DNA of 22,895 bases from NCBI GenBank assembly GCA_017853815.1, contig JAFMIT010000011.1, positions 1 through 22,895 of the forward strand, read 5' to 3'. This document shows, in pieces, positions 1-7,146 of the stretch (within the stretch, counting starts at the first letter, position 1; each line of letters begins with the position of its first letter). Both the position numbers and the translations under genes were made by a program. The DNA is from Actinomycetota bacterium. Lineage in GTDB: Bacteria; Actinomycetota; Actinomycetes; S36-B12; UBA5976. Under the pieces are notes generated by a model. The model saw only the letters and a program-made list of their open reading frames with translations. It searched no databases and was not told the DNA's origin.

Positions 1-2
1 GT

Positions 3-398
3 GAGAACGTCGAAGTCCAAGGCGTCAGCATCTCCCCGCGCGATCTCCTCGCAGCCGCACTTCCAGATCCGGCAATGCTCGGCTCGAAGATGAAGGGCAA
101 GACCTGCGCTGGCACCTATGTCGAGGGCCTCGACAAACAGGGAAATCCAAAGGCTGTCTACATCTACCACGTCGTCGACAACGAATGGTCAATGGCGGAA
201 TACGGAGATCAGGCCGTGGTGTGGCAAACCGCTCTCAACCCGGTTATCGCCCTCGAACTGCTTCACGAAGGTGTGTGGAAGCCAGAAGGTGTCAATGGAC
301 CGGAGTGGTTTGACCCCATGCCTTTCCTCAACAAAGTCGCTGAGTTCGGTCCTGAATGGAAGATTCGTGAAGAGGACGCTTCTAAGGTCCAGCGTTAA
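3..398 (+). CDS. Saccharopine dehydrogenase-like protein, C-terminal part (5' end outside window)
   Basis: The reading frame is open from the first bases of the window and ends at a TAA. The visible 131 residues match the C-terminal portion of the saccharopine dehydrogenase / carboxynorspermidine synthase family: the stretch GKTCAGTYVEGL, then KAVYIYHVVDN, a QAVVWQT segment, a helix with IALELLHEGVW, and a closing FDPMPFLNKVAEFGPEW. In this family the C-terminal domain carries part of the substrate pocket, while the NAD(P)-binding Rossmann part (outside the window) comes first. Members reduce or oxidise imine-linked amino acid conjugates in lysine or polyamine metabolism in the cytoplasm. Which substrate this one uses cannot be decided from the fragment. 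A strong hairpin follows the stop. The internal ATG at 75 is not the real start, because homology extends upstream of it. Confidence 0.8.
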   Translation, partial: ENVEVQGVSISPRDLLAAALPDPAMLGSKMKGKTCAGTYVEGLDKQGNPKAVYIYHVVDNEWSMAEYGDQAVVWQTALNPVIALELLHEGVWKPEGVNGPEWFDPMPFLNKVAEFGPEWKIREEDASKVQR

Positions 399-414
399 GC
401 AAACTCTCAAAGCA

Positions 415-448
415 TTGAGGGGCTGTGCCAGTTGGCACAGCCCCTCAA
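415..448. terminator. Perfect 16-bp inverted repeat between convergent genes, likely bidirectional terminator
   Basis: TTGAGGGGCTGTGCCA at 415-430 is exactly complementary to 433-448, with GT at the centre. It starts 17 nt after the stop of the saccharopine dehydrogenase-like gene and ends 18 nt before the stop of the convergent DoxX-like gene. There is no clear T-run on either side, so termination is inferred from position and stem strength. Confidence 0.7.
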
Positions 449-466
449 CTACTTCCTCAGACGTGG

Positions 467-808
467 TTAGCCATTCGAAATAGTTAGTGCAGCGACAGCC
501 GCGAGAAACAAGACAAGCGGAACAATCGCACCCTTGGCGTCCTTGGCTTTGAGATGGAAAAGAATCGCCCCAGCCATGATGACGGCGATGCCCAGAATCG
601 CGCCCACCACGAGCAGGTTTGGCATGAAATCCCAATAGCCAAGCACTGCCACAATTCCGAGAGCCAGTTCCGCAATGCCGATGGGCTTCATGATGTTGGT
701 GTAGTTCAGCTTTTCGGCGGCCGCGACTGCGACTGGCTTGGACTGAATTTTGGAGGATCCGGATAGCGCCATCACGAGACCGAGTGCAGTGGCGAGCGGT
801 TGAAACAT
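467..808 (-). CDS. DoxX-like small integral membrane protein
   Basis: A 113-residue hydrophobic protein with about four membrane segments. The sequence MALSGSSKI near the start, then IGIAELALGIVAVLG and LLVVGAILGIAVIMAGAILFHLKAKD, fit the DoxX-like family (four-helix membrane proteins, often of unknown function and sometimes linked to redox or thiol stress). I chose the ATG at 808 because AGGAG lies 7 nt upstream of it in the mRNA; an in-frame start further upstream would add a non-membrane extension running into the promoter region of the divergent gene. The gene is monocistronic by appearance, ends at the hairpin at 415-448 and is divergent from the YbaK-like gene at 876. No specific substrate or partner can be named. 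Confidence 0.75.
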   Translation of the reverse strand: MFQPLATALGLVMALSGSSKIQSKPVAVAAAEKLNYTNIMKPIGIAELALGIVAVLGYWDFMPNLLVVGAILGIAVIMAGAILFHLKAKDAKGAIVPLVLFLAAVAALTISNG

Positions 809-875
809 GGTTCTCCTACGTACGCAGAGGTGTTGAATCAATGTGGCAGCAAACTTACCGAAGTACAGTGTGAAC

Positions 876-1403
876 ATGCCTGCAAATCACCCAGCTGTTA
901 TCCGTGTCCGCGAAAGTTTGGCTGCTGCGAATCACCATTCAGATATCACCATTCTCGACGACAGCGCTCGCACCGCAAAAGAAGCGGCCGACTCATTGGG
1001 CATCGAAGTCGGTCAGGTGGCGTCGTCGATTGTGTTCGGTTTGCCAGGCGAGATCGAACCGACTCCTCTCCTGGTTGTGACTTCGGGTCGTCATCGCGTA
1101 GACACTCAACGAGTGGCCGATTTCTTGGGCGTACCTAAGTTGCTTCGCGCGGACGCCGACTTTGTTCGCCGCTGGTCAGGTTTTGCTATCGGTGGCGTAA
1201 GCCCATTCGGCTGGGTCGCTCAACCTCCGAGCACAGAAGACGAACGTGGCTATCCCGCAGAGCTCACCATTCTCGTTGACCTCGCCCTCAACGACTACGA
1301 CGTCGTCTGGGCTGCTGCCGGACATCCGCACAGCGTGTTCCCCACCACCTTTGAAGAAATCGTTCGCATTACTGGCGGTACGCCACTCGTAGTGGGAGAT
1401 TGA
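876..1403 (+). CDS. YbaK/EbsC-family aminoacyl-tRNA deacylase-like protein
   Basis: The 175-residue product has the YbaK fold signature: an N-terminal region with ARTAKEAADSLGIEVGQVASSIVF, then PLLVVTSGRHRVDTQRVADFLG, a central GFAIGGVSPFGW and a C-terminal DLALNDYDVVWAAAGHPHSVFPTTFEEI. Family members clear mischarged tRNAs (for example Cys-tRNA-Pro or Ala-tRNA-Pro) in the cytoplasm. The lysine considered catalytic in H. influenzae YbaK would fall at the first Ser of ASSIVF, so this is the subfamily without it and the exact activity is open. The start at 876 matches the family's N-terminus; it has no Shine-Dalgarno but TACAGT lies 6 nt upstream, which suggests a leaderless mRNA. It is the first gene of a five-gene run; the next start is 1 nt after its stop. 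Confidence 0.75.
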   Translation: MPANHPAVIRVRESLAAANHHSDITILDDSARTAKEAADSLGIEVGQVASSIVFGLPGEIEPTPLLVVTSGRHRVDTQRVADFLGVPKLLRADADFVRRWSGFAIGGVSPFGWVAQPPSTEDERGYPAELTILVDLALNDYDVVWAAAGHPHSVFPTTFEEIVRITGGTPLVVGD

Positions 1404-1404
1404 G

Positions 1405-2028
1405 ATGAAGCAGGCGATGGTGGAGTTTGCGCTGGTCGCCGGAGCGATGACGCTGGTGCCTGGTCTCGACTTCACGTTTGTCCTCCGAGCAGCATTAACG
1501 CAAAGTCGAAGAGGTGCGTTTGCGGCTGGGCTTGGAATCGCTACAGGTTTGTTGTTGTGGGCCATTGCTGCGTCGCTTGGTCTGAGCGCCATTCTCGCTG
1601 CTTCACCCGTGGCATTCTCAGTCTTACAAACAGCGGGAGCTGGGTACTTGATTTACCTCGGGATTTCGTACTGGCGCAGTTCACGAGCCACTATCAACTT
1701 CACGGCGGATAATGAATCCATTGAGAGTCCTACGCGTCTGTATCGGCGCGGTTTGATGACGAACGCACTCAACCCAAAGATCTGCATTTTCTATCTCGCT
1801 GTACTCCCCCCGTTCATTCCCTCCGATGTCCAACCTGTGTTGGCCGCCGTGGCACTTGCCAGTGTTCACGTTGTTGAATGCCTCCTGTATTTCACGCTCA
1901 CCATTGCGGCAGCTCAGACATTTAAGCGTCGTTTGAGCAGTGCCGTTTGGCGGGAGCGAATCAATCGAATCTCGGGCGCTCTGATTGTTGGCTTTGGGAT
2001 ACGACTGCTTTCGGAGGCGGCTCGGTGA
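1405..2028 (+). CDS. LysE/RhtB-family amino acid exporter
   Basis: A 207-residue membrane protein of the LysE/RhtB translocator family, which exports amino acids or derivatives by proton exchange. Diagnostic parts are the N-terminal ALVAGAMTLVPGLDFTFVLRAAL (the conserved Pro-Gly in the first helix), the GAGYLIYLGISYWRS helix and the middle RRGLMTNALNPKICIFYLAVLPPFI segment, which is the most conserved stretch of the family. About six membrane helices are visible and the length is typical. The start lies 1 nt after the stop of the YbaK-like gene, and its TGA overlaps the GTG start of the CruF-like gene by 4 nt. This coupling to carotenoid tailoring genes is unusual; the substrate is unknown. 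Confidence 0.85.
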   Translation: MKQAMVEFALVAGAMTLVPGLDFTFVLRAALTQSRRGAFAAGLGIATGLLLWAIAASLGLSAILAASPVAFSVLQTAGAGYLIYLGISYWRSSRATINFTADNESIESPTRLYRRGLMTNALNPKICIFYLAVLPPFIPSDVQPVLAAVALASVHVVECLLYFTLTIAAAQTFKRRLSSAVWRERINRISGALIVGFGIRLLSEAAR

Positions 2029-2780
2029 AACATCGCATCTCACGGTTAGCAATCAGCTGTGCTGCCATCGCTGTGCTTCTGCAAATTGCGTGGCCGCTTG
2101 CGGATTCGAGCGGACGAGTGCTTCTCACCACCCTGAGCGTCATCGCTTTCGCCACTGCCAGTTTTCTTCATTGCACCTTGGTGACCGACCTGCCGTTCGC
2201 CATCAGCCGTGCCTTCCTCGTCCTCGCGGCTGGCTTTCTCTTGGAATTCGTGGGAAGCACTACTGGACTGCTATTTGGCGACTACTCCTACACATCCACT
2301 CTTCAACCGCAGATCGCGCATGTGCCGCTGGCCGTCATGCTCGCATGGTTCATGATGGCTTGGCCGGCGGCATTCGTGAGTCAACTGGTGAGTTCTCGCC
2401 GGTGGCTTCGCGCACTGTTCGGCGGCGCACTGATGACGAGCTGGGACTTTTTTCTCGACCCTCAAATGGTTGGTGAGCAGTACTGGCAATGGCATTCGGC
2501 CGCCTTCGACCTCCCTGGCATCCCTGGCATCCCTTTGACGAACTACGTGTGCTGGTTCATTGCAGGATCGTTGCTCGTCGCACTTCTTGATAGACCGAGC
2601 TCAACTTCCGTCGAGTCGTGGCTGGTCCCTGCCGGTCTTCTCGGGTGGACCTGGTTTGGCGGCGTCGTAGGGCACGCCTTCTTCTGGGGAAGGTCAGGGC
2701 CGGCGCTCTGGGGCGGAGTGAGCATGGGTCTGCTACTCGCGCTCGCAATTAGCCGCTGGCGGCGCGACTCGCGAGAATGA
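2025..2780 (+). CDS. cruF: CruF-like carotenoid 1',2'-hydratase (DUF422 / COG2324 membrane protein)
   Basis: A 251-residue polytopic membrane protein. Three family motifs are in order: EFVGSTTGLLFGDYSYTSTL at about 74-93, WDFFLDPQMVGEQYWQW at about 140-156, and GIPGIPLTNYVCW at about 165-177. These match the CruF / bisanhydrobacterioruberin hydratase group, which adds water to the terminal double bond of acyclic carotenoid ends, giving a tertiary 1'-hydroxyl. I chose the GTG at 2025 because GGAGG ends 7 nt upstream and it overlaps the LysE stop as GTGA; longer in-frame starts would run deep into the lysE-type gene. It is followed by a glycosyltransferase and a CrtD-like desaturase, the expected partners. 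A 9-bp tandem duplication (2513-2530) gives the doubled Gly-Ile-Pro. Confidence 0.82.
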   Translation: MKHRISRLAISCAAIAVLLQIAWPLADSSGRVLLTTLSVIAFATASFLHCTLVTDLPFAISRAFLVLAAGFLLEFVGSTTGLLFGDYSYTSTLQPQIAHVPLAVMLAWFMMAWPAAFVSQLVSSRRWLRALFGGALMTSWDFFLDPQMVGEQYWQWHSAAFDLPGIPGIPLTNYVCWFIAGSLLVALLDRPSSTSVESWLVPAGLLGWTWFGGVVGHAFFWGRSGPALWGGVSMGLLLALAISRWRRDSRE

Positions 2781-2784
2781 GCCT

Positions 2785-3930
2785 ATGGCGAAGATTGGAC
2801 GAGCCCTCGCAACGTTTGCGGCGGTCGCAGCAACGGCTGGTGCAGTTCACACCGTCCGCAACCTTTCCATTATTCGAAATCCACGGAATGCGGCTTCAGA
2901 ACACGAAACACCAGTCCCGCTCATTTCTATCCTGTTGCCTGCGCGCAATGAAGCCGCCCGGATCACGCCGACGATCAAGAGCGTTCTCCAGCAGGACTAT
3001 CCAAATATCGAGTTTCTGATTCTCGACGACGCCTCGTCTGACGCCACGAGCCAAGTGGTCATGAATCTGATCAATGGCCATCCTCACGCACGACTCATCC
3101 AAAGCGCAGACTCAGTTCCCGCGGGCTGGCTCGGAAAACCGTGGGCGTGTCATCGTCTAGCCCAAGAAGCTACCGGCGAGATATTGGTGTTTATTGATGC
3201 TGATGTGATGTTGAGTGCCGATGCGATGTCGTGCGCGATTGCACTGCTGCGCGAATCTGCACTCGATGTGATGTGCCCCTACCCCAACCAACAGATGAAC
3301 ACTGTGGCGCAACGACTTGTTCAACCGCTTTTGCAGTGGTCTTGGCTCACCACCCTGCCGCTCGATATCGCAGAAACCAGTACCCGCCCTTCGCTCACGG
3401 CAGCCAACGGTCAACTACTACTCGTGACGCGCGCGATGTACGACCGCATGGGCGGTCACGCGTCGGTGAAGCAGGAAGTTCTGGAAGACATTAACTTTGT
3501 TCGAGTCGCAAAAGCGCATGGTGGCCGCGGCGGTGTCGTGGATGGCAGCGCCATTGCTTTATGCAATATGTACGACACCGATGCAGAGATGGTCAACGGC
3601 TACACCAAATCACTGTGGAACGCGTTTGGCTCCGGCGCCGGTGCGTTCGCGGTGAACGCCACCTTGTTCTCCGTGTATGTCCTGCCGGTTGCGTTGATGT
3701 TGAGCAAAGACTCACGTACTCGAAGTCGAGCGCTGACGGCCCTGATTGCTGCCGCGGCTGGTCGCGCCACCATCAACCACAAACTGCGACAGGGTCTGAA
3801 ATCTGAAGTCTTGATGCATCCGCTGTCGGTACTCGCGTTCAATGCACTCACCGTCGCATCGTTTGCGCAACGCCGGCGAGGTAATTTGTCGTGGAAAGGT
3901 CGTAGCGTCACACCGGCGCAAAACTCATGA
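2785..3930 (+). CDS. GT2-family glycosyltransferase, CruG/CrtQ-like, probable carotenoid glycosyltransferase
   Basis: The 381-residue protein is a family 2 glycosyltransferase: an N-terminal membrane helix (about 6-22), ISILLPARNE at 48-57 opening the GT-A domain, EFLILDDASSDAT at 76-88 for nucleotide-sugar binding, GWLGKPWACH at 114-123, the metal-binding DAD at 138-140, and a later QEVLEDINF with the catalytic-type Glu-Asp. One or more hydrophobic segments near the C-terminus (about 285-305) anchor it to the membrane. The GWxGKxxA motif is typical of the CruG/CrtQ-like group acting on lipid acceptors. Being 4 nt downstream of the CruF-like gene and overlapping the desaturase start by 4 nt, it most likely glycosylates the hydroxyl made by CruF. 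The sugar cannot be read from sequence. Confidence 0.8.
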   Translation: MAKIGRALATFAAVAATAGAVHTVRNLSIIRNPRNAASEHETPVPLISILLPARNEAARITPTIKSVLQQDYPNIEFLILDDASSDATSQVVMNLINGHPHARLIQSADSVPAGWLGKPWACHRLAQEATGEILVFIDADVMLSADAMSCAIALLRESALDVMCPYPNQQMNTVAQRLVQPLLQWSWLTTLPLDIAETSTRPSLTAANGQLLLVTRAMYDRMGGHASVKQEVLEDINFVRVAKAHGGRGGVVDGSAIALCNMYDTDAEMVNGYTKSLWNAFGSGAGAFAVNATLFSVYVLPVALMLSKDSRTRSRALTALIAAAAGRATINHKLRQGLKSEVLMHPLSVLAFNALTVASFAQRRRGNLSWKGRSVTPAQNS

Positions 3931-5447
3931 CAACGACTTCTCAACGACGCGCCATCGTCATCGGTGCTGGCATGGGTGGAATGGCCACCGCCGCTCGACT
4001 TCGCTCGCAAGGCTTCGAGGTCATAGTCCTCGAACAAGCGTCGCACGCCGGCGGCAAGCTTCGCTCCTACGAGCGGGATGGGTTCGTCTTCGATCTCGGT
4101 CCTAGCTTGTTCACGATTCCTGCCGTCTATCGCGATCTTTTTCTCAAGACTGGTGGCGCACTCGAAGAGGCCGTTGATCTCCAGCTTCTTGAGCCTGCTT
4201 TCACCTACCACTTCCCCGATTCCTCAACGGTCGTTATGCCGGGTGTAGGAATCCACGCTTGCGCTACGGCGCTTGGAGATTCCCTCGGAAGCGACGTTGC
4301 CAAAGAATGGAAGCGATTCATGTCGCGGGCGGCAGATATGTGGTCGCTGACCCGTCAGTCAGTCTTGCACTCCCCCATCTCAGGTTTTCGCGACATGCTC
4401 GGAGCCCTGAAGAGCCCGCGCGACATTGCGGTCATCGCTCCCTGGTTGACGCTCCGACAGTTGAGCCGTCGAATGTTTTTAGACAATCGCCTGATCATGC
4501 TCGTCGATCGGTACGCGACCTACACGGGAAGCGATCCACGCAAGGCGCCTGCCGTGCTCGCAACCGTCCCGTATGTCGAGCAGGAATTCGGTGCTTTTCA
4601 TATCCGCGGCGGAATCACTCAACTAGCGGTCGCGCTCGAAAAGCGCTGCCGAGAACGTGGCGTTGAGTTTCGCTTCAACACCGACGTCAGCCGAATACGG
4701 GTGACAGATAACCACGTCACTGGTGTAGAACTGAGCGACGGTTCGGCCCTTGATGCCGACGTTGTGATTTCTAATGCTGATGCCCAGCATGTCTACGAAT
4801 CGCTGCTCAGTGACAACGTCGGCAGAATCGGACGCAAACGAGTTCGCAGAGCCACCAAATCGTTGAGCGGTTTCGTACTGCTCCTCGCGCTCAAAGGTCG
4901 AACACCTGGCCTCAATCACCACAACGTGTGGTTTCCTGCGGACTACGACGATGAGTTCGACAGCATTTTTGCAAAGGCTCCTCGACCAGTGCCCGATCCC
5001 ACGATTTATGTGTGTGCACCGGATGACGATCGCATGCGCCCGCACGATGACAGCGAATCGTGGTTCGTGCTGATCAACGCGCCTCGACACGGCGATGGTG
5101 CGGACGGCACCTTCGATTGGTCGAACCCGGAAATGTGCGAAAAGTATGCCAACCGAATTTTGGACTTGCTTGCTGCACGCGGCACTGATGTTCGTGATCG
5201 GGTTCTCTGGATGGAATGGAGAAGCCCCGCCGATCTCGAGACGGCCACGCGTGCGCCAGGCGGTGCGATTTATGGAACGTCGAGCAATGGCACCAACGCG
5301 GCATTCCTGCGAGCTGCGAACCGCAGCGAAGTGCGAGGTTTGTACTTGGTCGGAGGTTCGTCACATCCAGGCGGTGGACTTCCGCTGGTCGGCATGAGTG
5401 CAGAAATTGTTGCCGACCTGGTGAAGCAGGACTTCCCTCGGCGTTAA
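3927..5447 (+). CDS. CrtI/CrtD-family FAD-dependent carotenoid desaturase (probable 3,4-desaturase of hydroxycarotenoid)
   Basis: A 506-residue amine-oxidase-fold flavoprotein. The N-terminus has the dinucleotide-binding GAGMGG (13-18), an acidic LEQ end to the second strand and GGKLRS (42-47); the C-terminus has the FAD-binding HPGGGLPLVGMSAEIVADL. Internal RYATYTGSDPRKAPAVLATV followed by HIRGGITQLAVAL is like CrtD-type desaturases, and the protein is clearly distinct from the CrtI encoded at 8199. Within an operon containing CruF and a glycosyltransferase, a CrtD role is the best fit: introducing the 3,4 double bond next to a 1-hydroxylated end. A terminal oxidase of the CrtOx/CrtP type is the main alternative. 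ATGA overlap with the glycosyltransferase indicates coupling. Its TAA overlaps the convergent gene's stop. Confidence 0.8.
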   Translation: MTTTSQRRAIVIGAGMGGMATAARLRSQGFEVIVLEQASHAGGKLRSYERDGFVFDLGPSLFTIPAVYRDLFLKTGGALEEAVDLQLLEPAFTYHFPDSSTVVMPGVGIHACATALGDSLGSDVAKEWKRFMSRAADMWSLTRQSVLHSPISGFRDMLGALKSPRDIAVIAPWLTLRQLSRRMFLDNRLIMLVDRYATYTGSDPRKAPAVLATVPYVEQEFGAFHIRGGITQLAVALEKRCRERGVEFRFNTDVSRIRVTDNHVTGVELSDGSALDADVVISNADAQHVYESLLSDNVGRIGRKRVRRATKSLSGFVLLLALKGRTPGLNHHNVWFPADYDDEFDSIFAKAPRPVPDPTIYVCAPDDDRMRPHDDSESWFVLINAPRHGDGADGTFDWSNPEMCEKYANRILDLLAARGTDVRDRVLWMEWRSPADLETATRAPGGAIYGTSSNGTNAAFLRAANRSEVRGLYLVGGSSHPGGGLPLVGMSAEIVADLVKQDFPRR

Positions 5448-6127
5448 TTCGTGAGCAAGTACGGCTTCAGATGTTTCATCATCTGCATCAGCCCAACAAG
5501 CGCAAAACTTGGCCACGCCCAAGTGGCAACTGCCATCGCGCACTCTGACGAAACAGCCACATAAGGCAAGAGCCCAGCAGCTGCAACCATTCCAACAATC
5601 ACAATGCCCATCGAAACCAGCGTTCGCGTGGGTCGTTCCCAGATTGTCACTCGTTCAGGTGCGCCAATTGGCAGTGAGGCGGCCTTGGTACGGGCATACT
5701 CCAGAATGAACGTAACGGAGAGTCCAGCGATGGCTGCAATCGTTGCCTGGCCGTCAGTGACCAGGATGAGCGCCGCTACGAGCGTGAGTTCGTTAATCCG
5801 ATCGAACACACTGTCGAGTACTGCTCCAAAAGTCGTCGCGCGATCGGTCGCCACGGCAACTGCACCATCAAGCGCATCAACGAAAAGACTCAACAGCATC
5901 AAGAGCGAAAGCGCCGAGAGATTCTTCGCAGACGCCGCCCACACGATGGCGCCGTTTGCCACGATTCCACCGAGGACGGTGATGGCGTTCGGAGATAGCC
6001 GCGAGCGCTCAGCAACCGTGACAACGCGGTACATCGCAGACAGATAGCCACGAACCCAAACAGAACTTTCTGGGTCAACACCGCGATGCAAGTGTGACCA
6101 CTTTTCGAGATATTCCCGCTTATCCAT
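5444..6127 (-). CDS. CDP-alcohol phosphatidyltransferase family membrane protein
   Basis: The 227-residue protein has about five to six membrane helices and the family's signature spread over DALDG (84-88), FGAVLDSVFD (100-109), preceded by SPNAIT (45-50). The usual pattern is DxxDGxxAR-x8-GxxxDxxxD; here the four Asp (84, 87, 105, 109) are kept but the Arg after Ala-91 is Val. The family transfers a phosphoalcohol from CDP-activated lipids or head groups, making phospholipids such as phosphatidylglycerophosphate or phosphatidylinositol phosphate at the membrane. The acceptor is not clear. Its ATG lies 2 nt after the metF stop, so the two genes are probably cotranscribed, and its stop overlaps the stop of the convergent desaturase gene in a shared TTAA. 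Confidence 0.78.
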   Translation of the reverse strand: MDKREYLEKWSHLHRGVDPESSVWVRGYLSAMYRVVTVAERSRLSPNAITVLGGIVANGAIVWAASAKNLSALSLLMLLSLFVDALDGAVAVATDRATTFGAVLDSVFDRINELTLVAALILVTDGQATIAAIAGLSVTFILEYARTKAASLPIGAPERVTIWERPTRTLVSMGIVIVGMVAAAGLLPYVAVSSECAMAVATWAWPSFALVGLMQMMKHLKPYLLTN

Positions 6128-6129
6128 GC

Positions 6130-7014
6130 TTATGCGTTGACGCCGAGATTGGTGAAGATGTCTCGGGTGGATCGGGAGCGGTTGAGCGTGTAGAGATGAA
6201 TTCCCGGTGCACCGCCCGCAATGAGTTCTTGTGCAAGTTCTGTCGTCGATTCGATTCCAAGATTGATGACCGCTTCGGAGTCATCCTTGATGGCTTCGAA
6301 TTTCTCAGCAAGCTCCACCGGAAACTCGGCGCCGGAGAGCGTGGCAAAACGGGCAATCTGATTGTAGTTCGTGACGGGCATTAGGCCGGGAAGAATTGGC
6401 ATATCGCAACCGAAGGCGGCGGCCCGCTCCACCATAGCGAAATAGTGCTGAGCCGAAAAGAAAAGGTTCGTGACCGCAAAATCTGCACCAGCACGTTGTT
6501 TGTCAGCCAACACTCGAGCATCCTGATCCAGCGACGACGATTCAGGGTGACCTTCAGGAAAGACTGCTACTCCAATGCTGAATCCCCCGCGCTCGCTTAG
6601 CATCTCAACGAGTTCGATGGCGTATGTAAAACCGCCCTCCGCCGTCACCCATGGAGTTCCCGGCCCATTCGTGGGATCCCCACGCAGGGCCAGGATGTTT
6701 TCGATACCCGCTTCAGCGAATTTGTCCACGATGACCGAGAGTTCGGCGCGAGACGCACCCACACACGTCAGATGAGCCAACGTGGGCATTCCCGTGTCGT
6801 GAACAATCTTTTGGGTGACGCCGAGTGACACGTCTTGAGTGGTACCACCTGCCCCATAGGTGACCGACACAAAGGACGGCGAAAACGGTTGCAGCTTCTC
6901 GATGGTGCTCCAGAGGGTGGCCTCACCTTCTGGCGACTTTGGTGGAAAGAATTCGCACGAAAAAGACAGCTGGCCATCGGCCTTCAACTGCTTCAAGACA
7001 TCGCGAATCAACAC
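6130..7014 (-). CDS. metF: 5,10-methylenetetrahydrofolate reductase
   Basis: The enzyme reduces 5,10-methylene-THF to 5-methyl-THF for methionine synthesis, using FAD in the cytoplasm. Visible family motifs in order: SFSCEFFPPKSPEGE near the N-terminus (with the catalytic-type Glu), SVTYGAGGTTQD, TLAHLTCVGASRAEL, ILALRGDP, an ADFAVTNLFFSAQHYF segment, MPILPGLMPVTNYNQI, and a C-terminal GAPGIHLYTLNRS. The frame is open further upstream, with an ATG at 7077; I prefer the GTG at 7014 (294 residues) because the family usually begins a few residues before IRDVL, and CATACT lies 8 nt upstream as for a leaderless transcript. The start is therefore uncertain. It is divergent from crtE and followed by the CDP-alcohol phosphatidyltransferase gene. 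Confidence 0.9.
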   Translation of the reverse strand: MLIRDVLKQLKADGQLSFSCEFFPPKSPEGEATLWSTIEKLQPFSPSFVSVTYGAGGTTQDVSLGVTQKIVHDTGMPTLAHLTCVGASRAELSVIVDKFAEAGIENILALRGDPTNGPGTPWVTAEGGFTYAIELVEMLSERGGFSIGVAVFPEGHPESSSLDQDARVLADKQRAGADFAVTNLFFSAQHYFAMVERAAAFGCDMPILPGLMPVTNYNQIARFATLSGAEFPVELAEKFEAIKDDSEAVINLGIESTTELAQELIAGGAPGIHLYTLNRSRSTRDIFTNLGVNA

Positions 7015-7086
7015 AGGGGCGAAGTATGCCGTGTGTGGGACTTCTTCATGTGGGTTGCGCGAAGTGCAAGACAGCATTCGCAAAGT

Positions 7087-7101
7087 GCCGTCAATGACGG
7101 C
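7087..7101. promoter_or_regulatory. 15-bp dyad in the metF-crtE divergent region, possible operator
   Basis: GCCGTC and GACGGC are perfect inverted arms separated by AAT. The dyad lies in the segment between the divergent metF and crtE starts, 46 bp before the chosen crtE start. It is outside coding sequence for either of the two possible metF starts (7014 or 7077). Operator function is an inference from position and symmetry only. Confidence 0.3.
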
Positions 7102-7146
7102 GCCCGCTACCGTGTCCCCGTGATTGATGTGACTGCAGGTCTGAAG

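Noticed and set aside
189..635. Minus-strand 148-residue frame across the first gene's 3' end
   Set aside because: It runs antisense through the saccharopine dehydrogenase-like gene and the terminator hairpin, has no family resemblance, and overlaps the real DoxX-like gene.
2777..3019. Alternative ATG start at 2777 in another frame before the glycosyltransferase gene
   Set aside because: The frame is short and gives no glycosyltransferase sequence; the ATG at 2785 leads directly into the GT2 domain.
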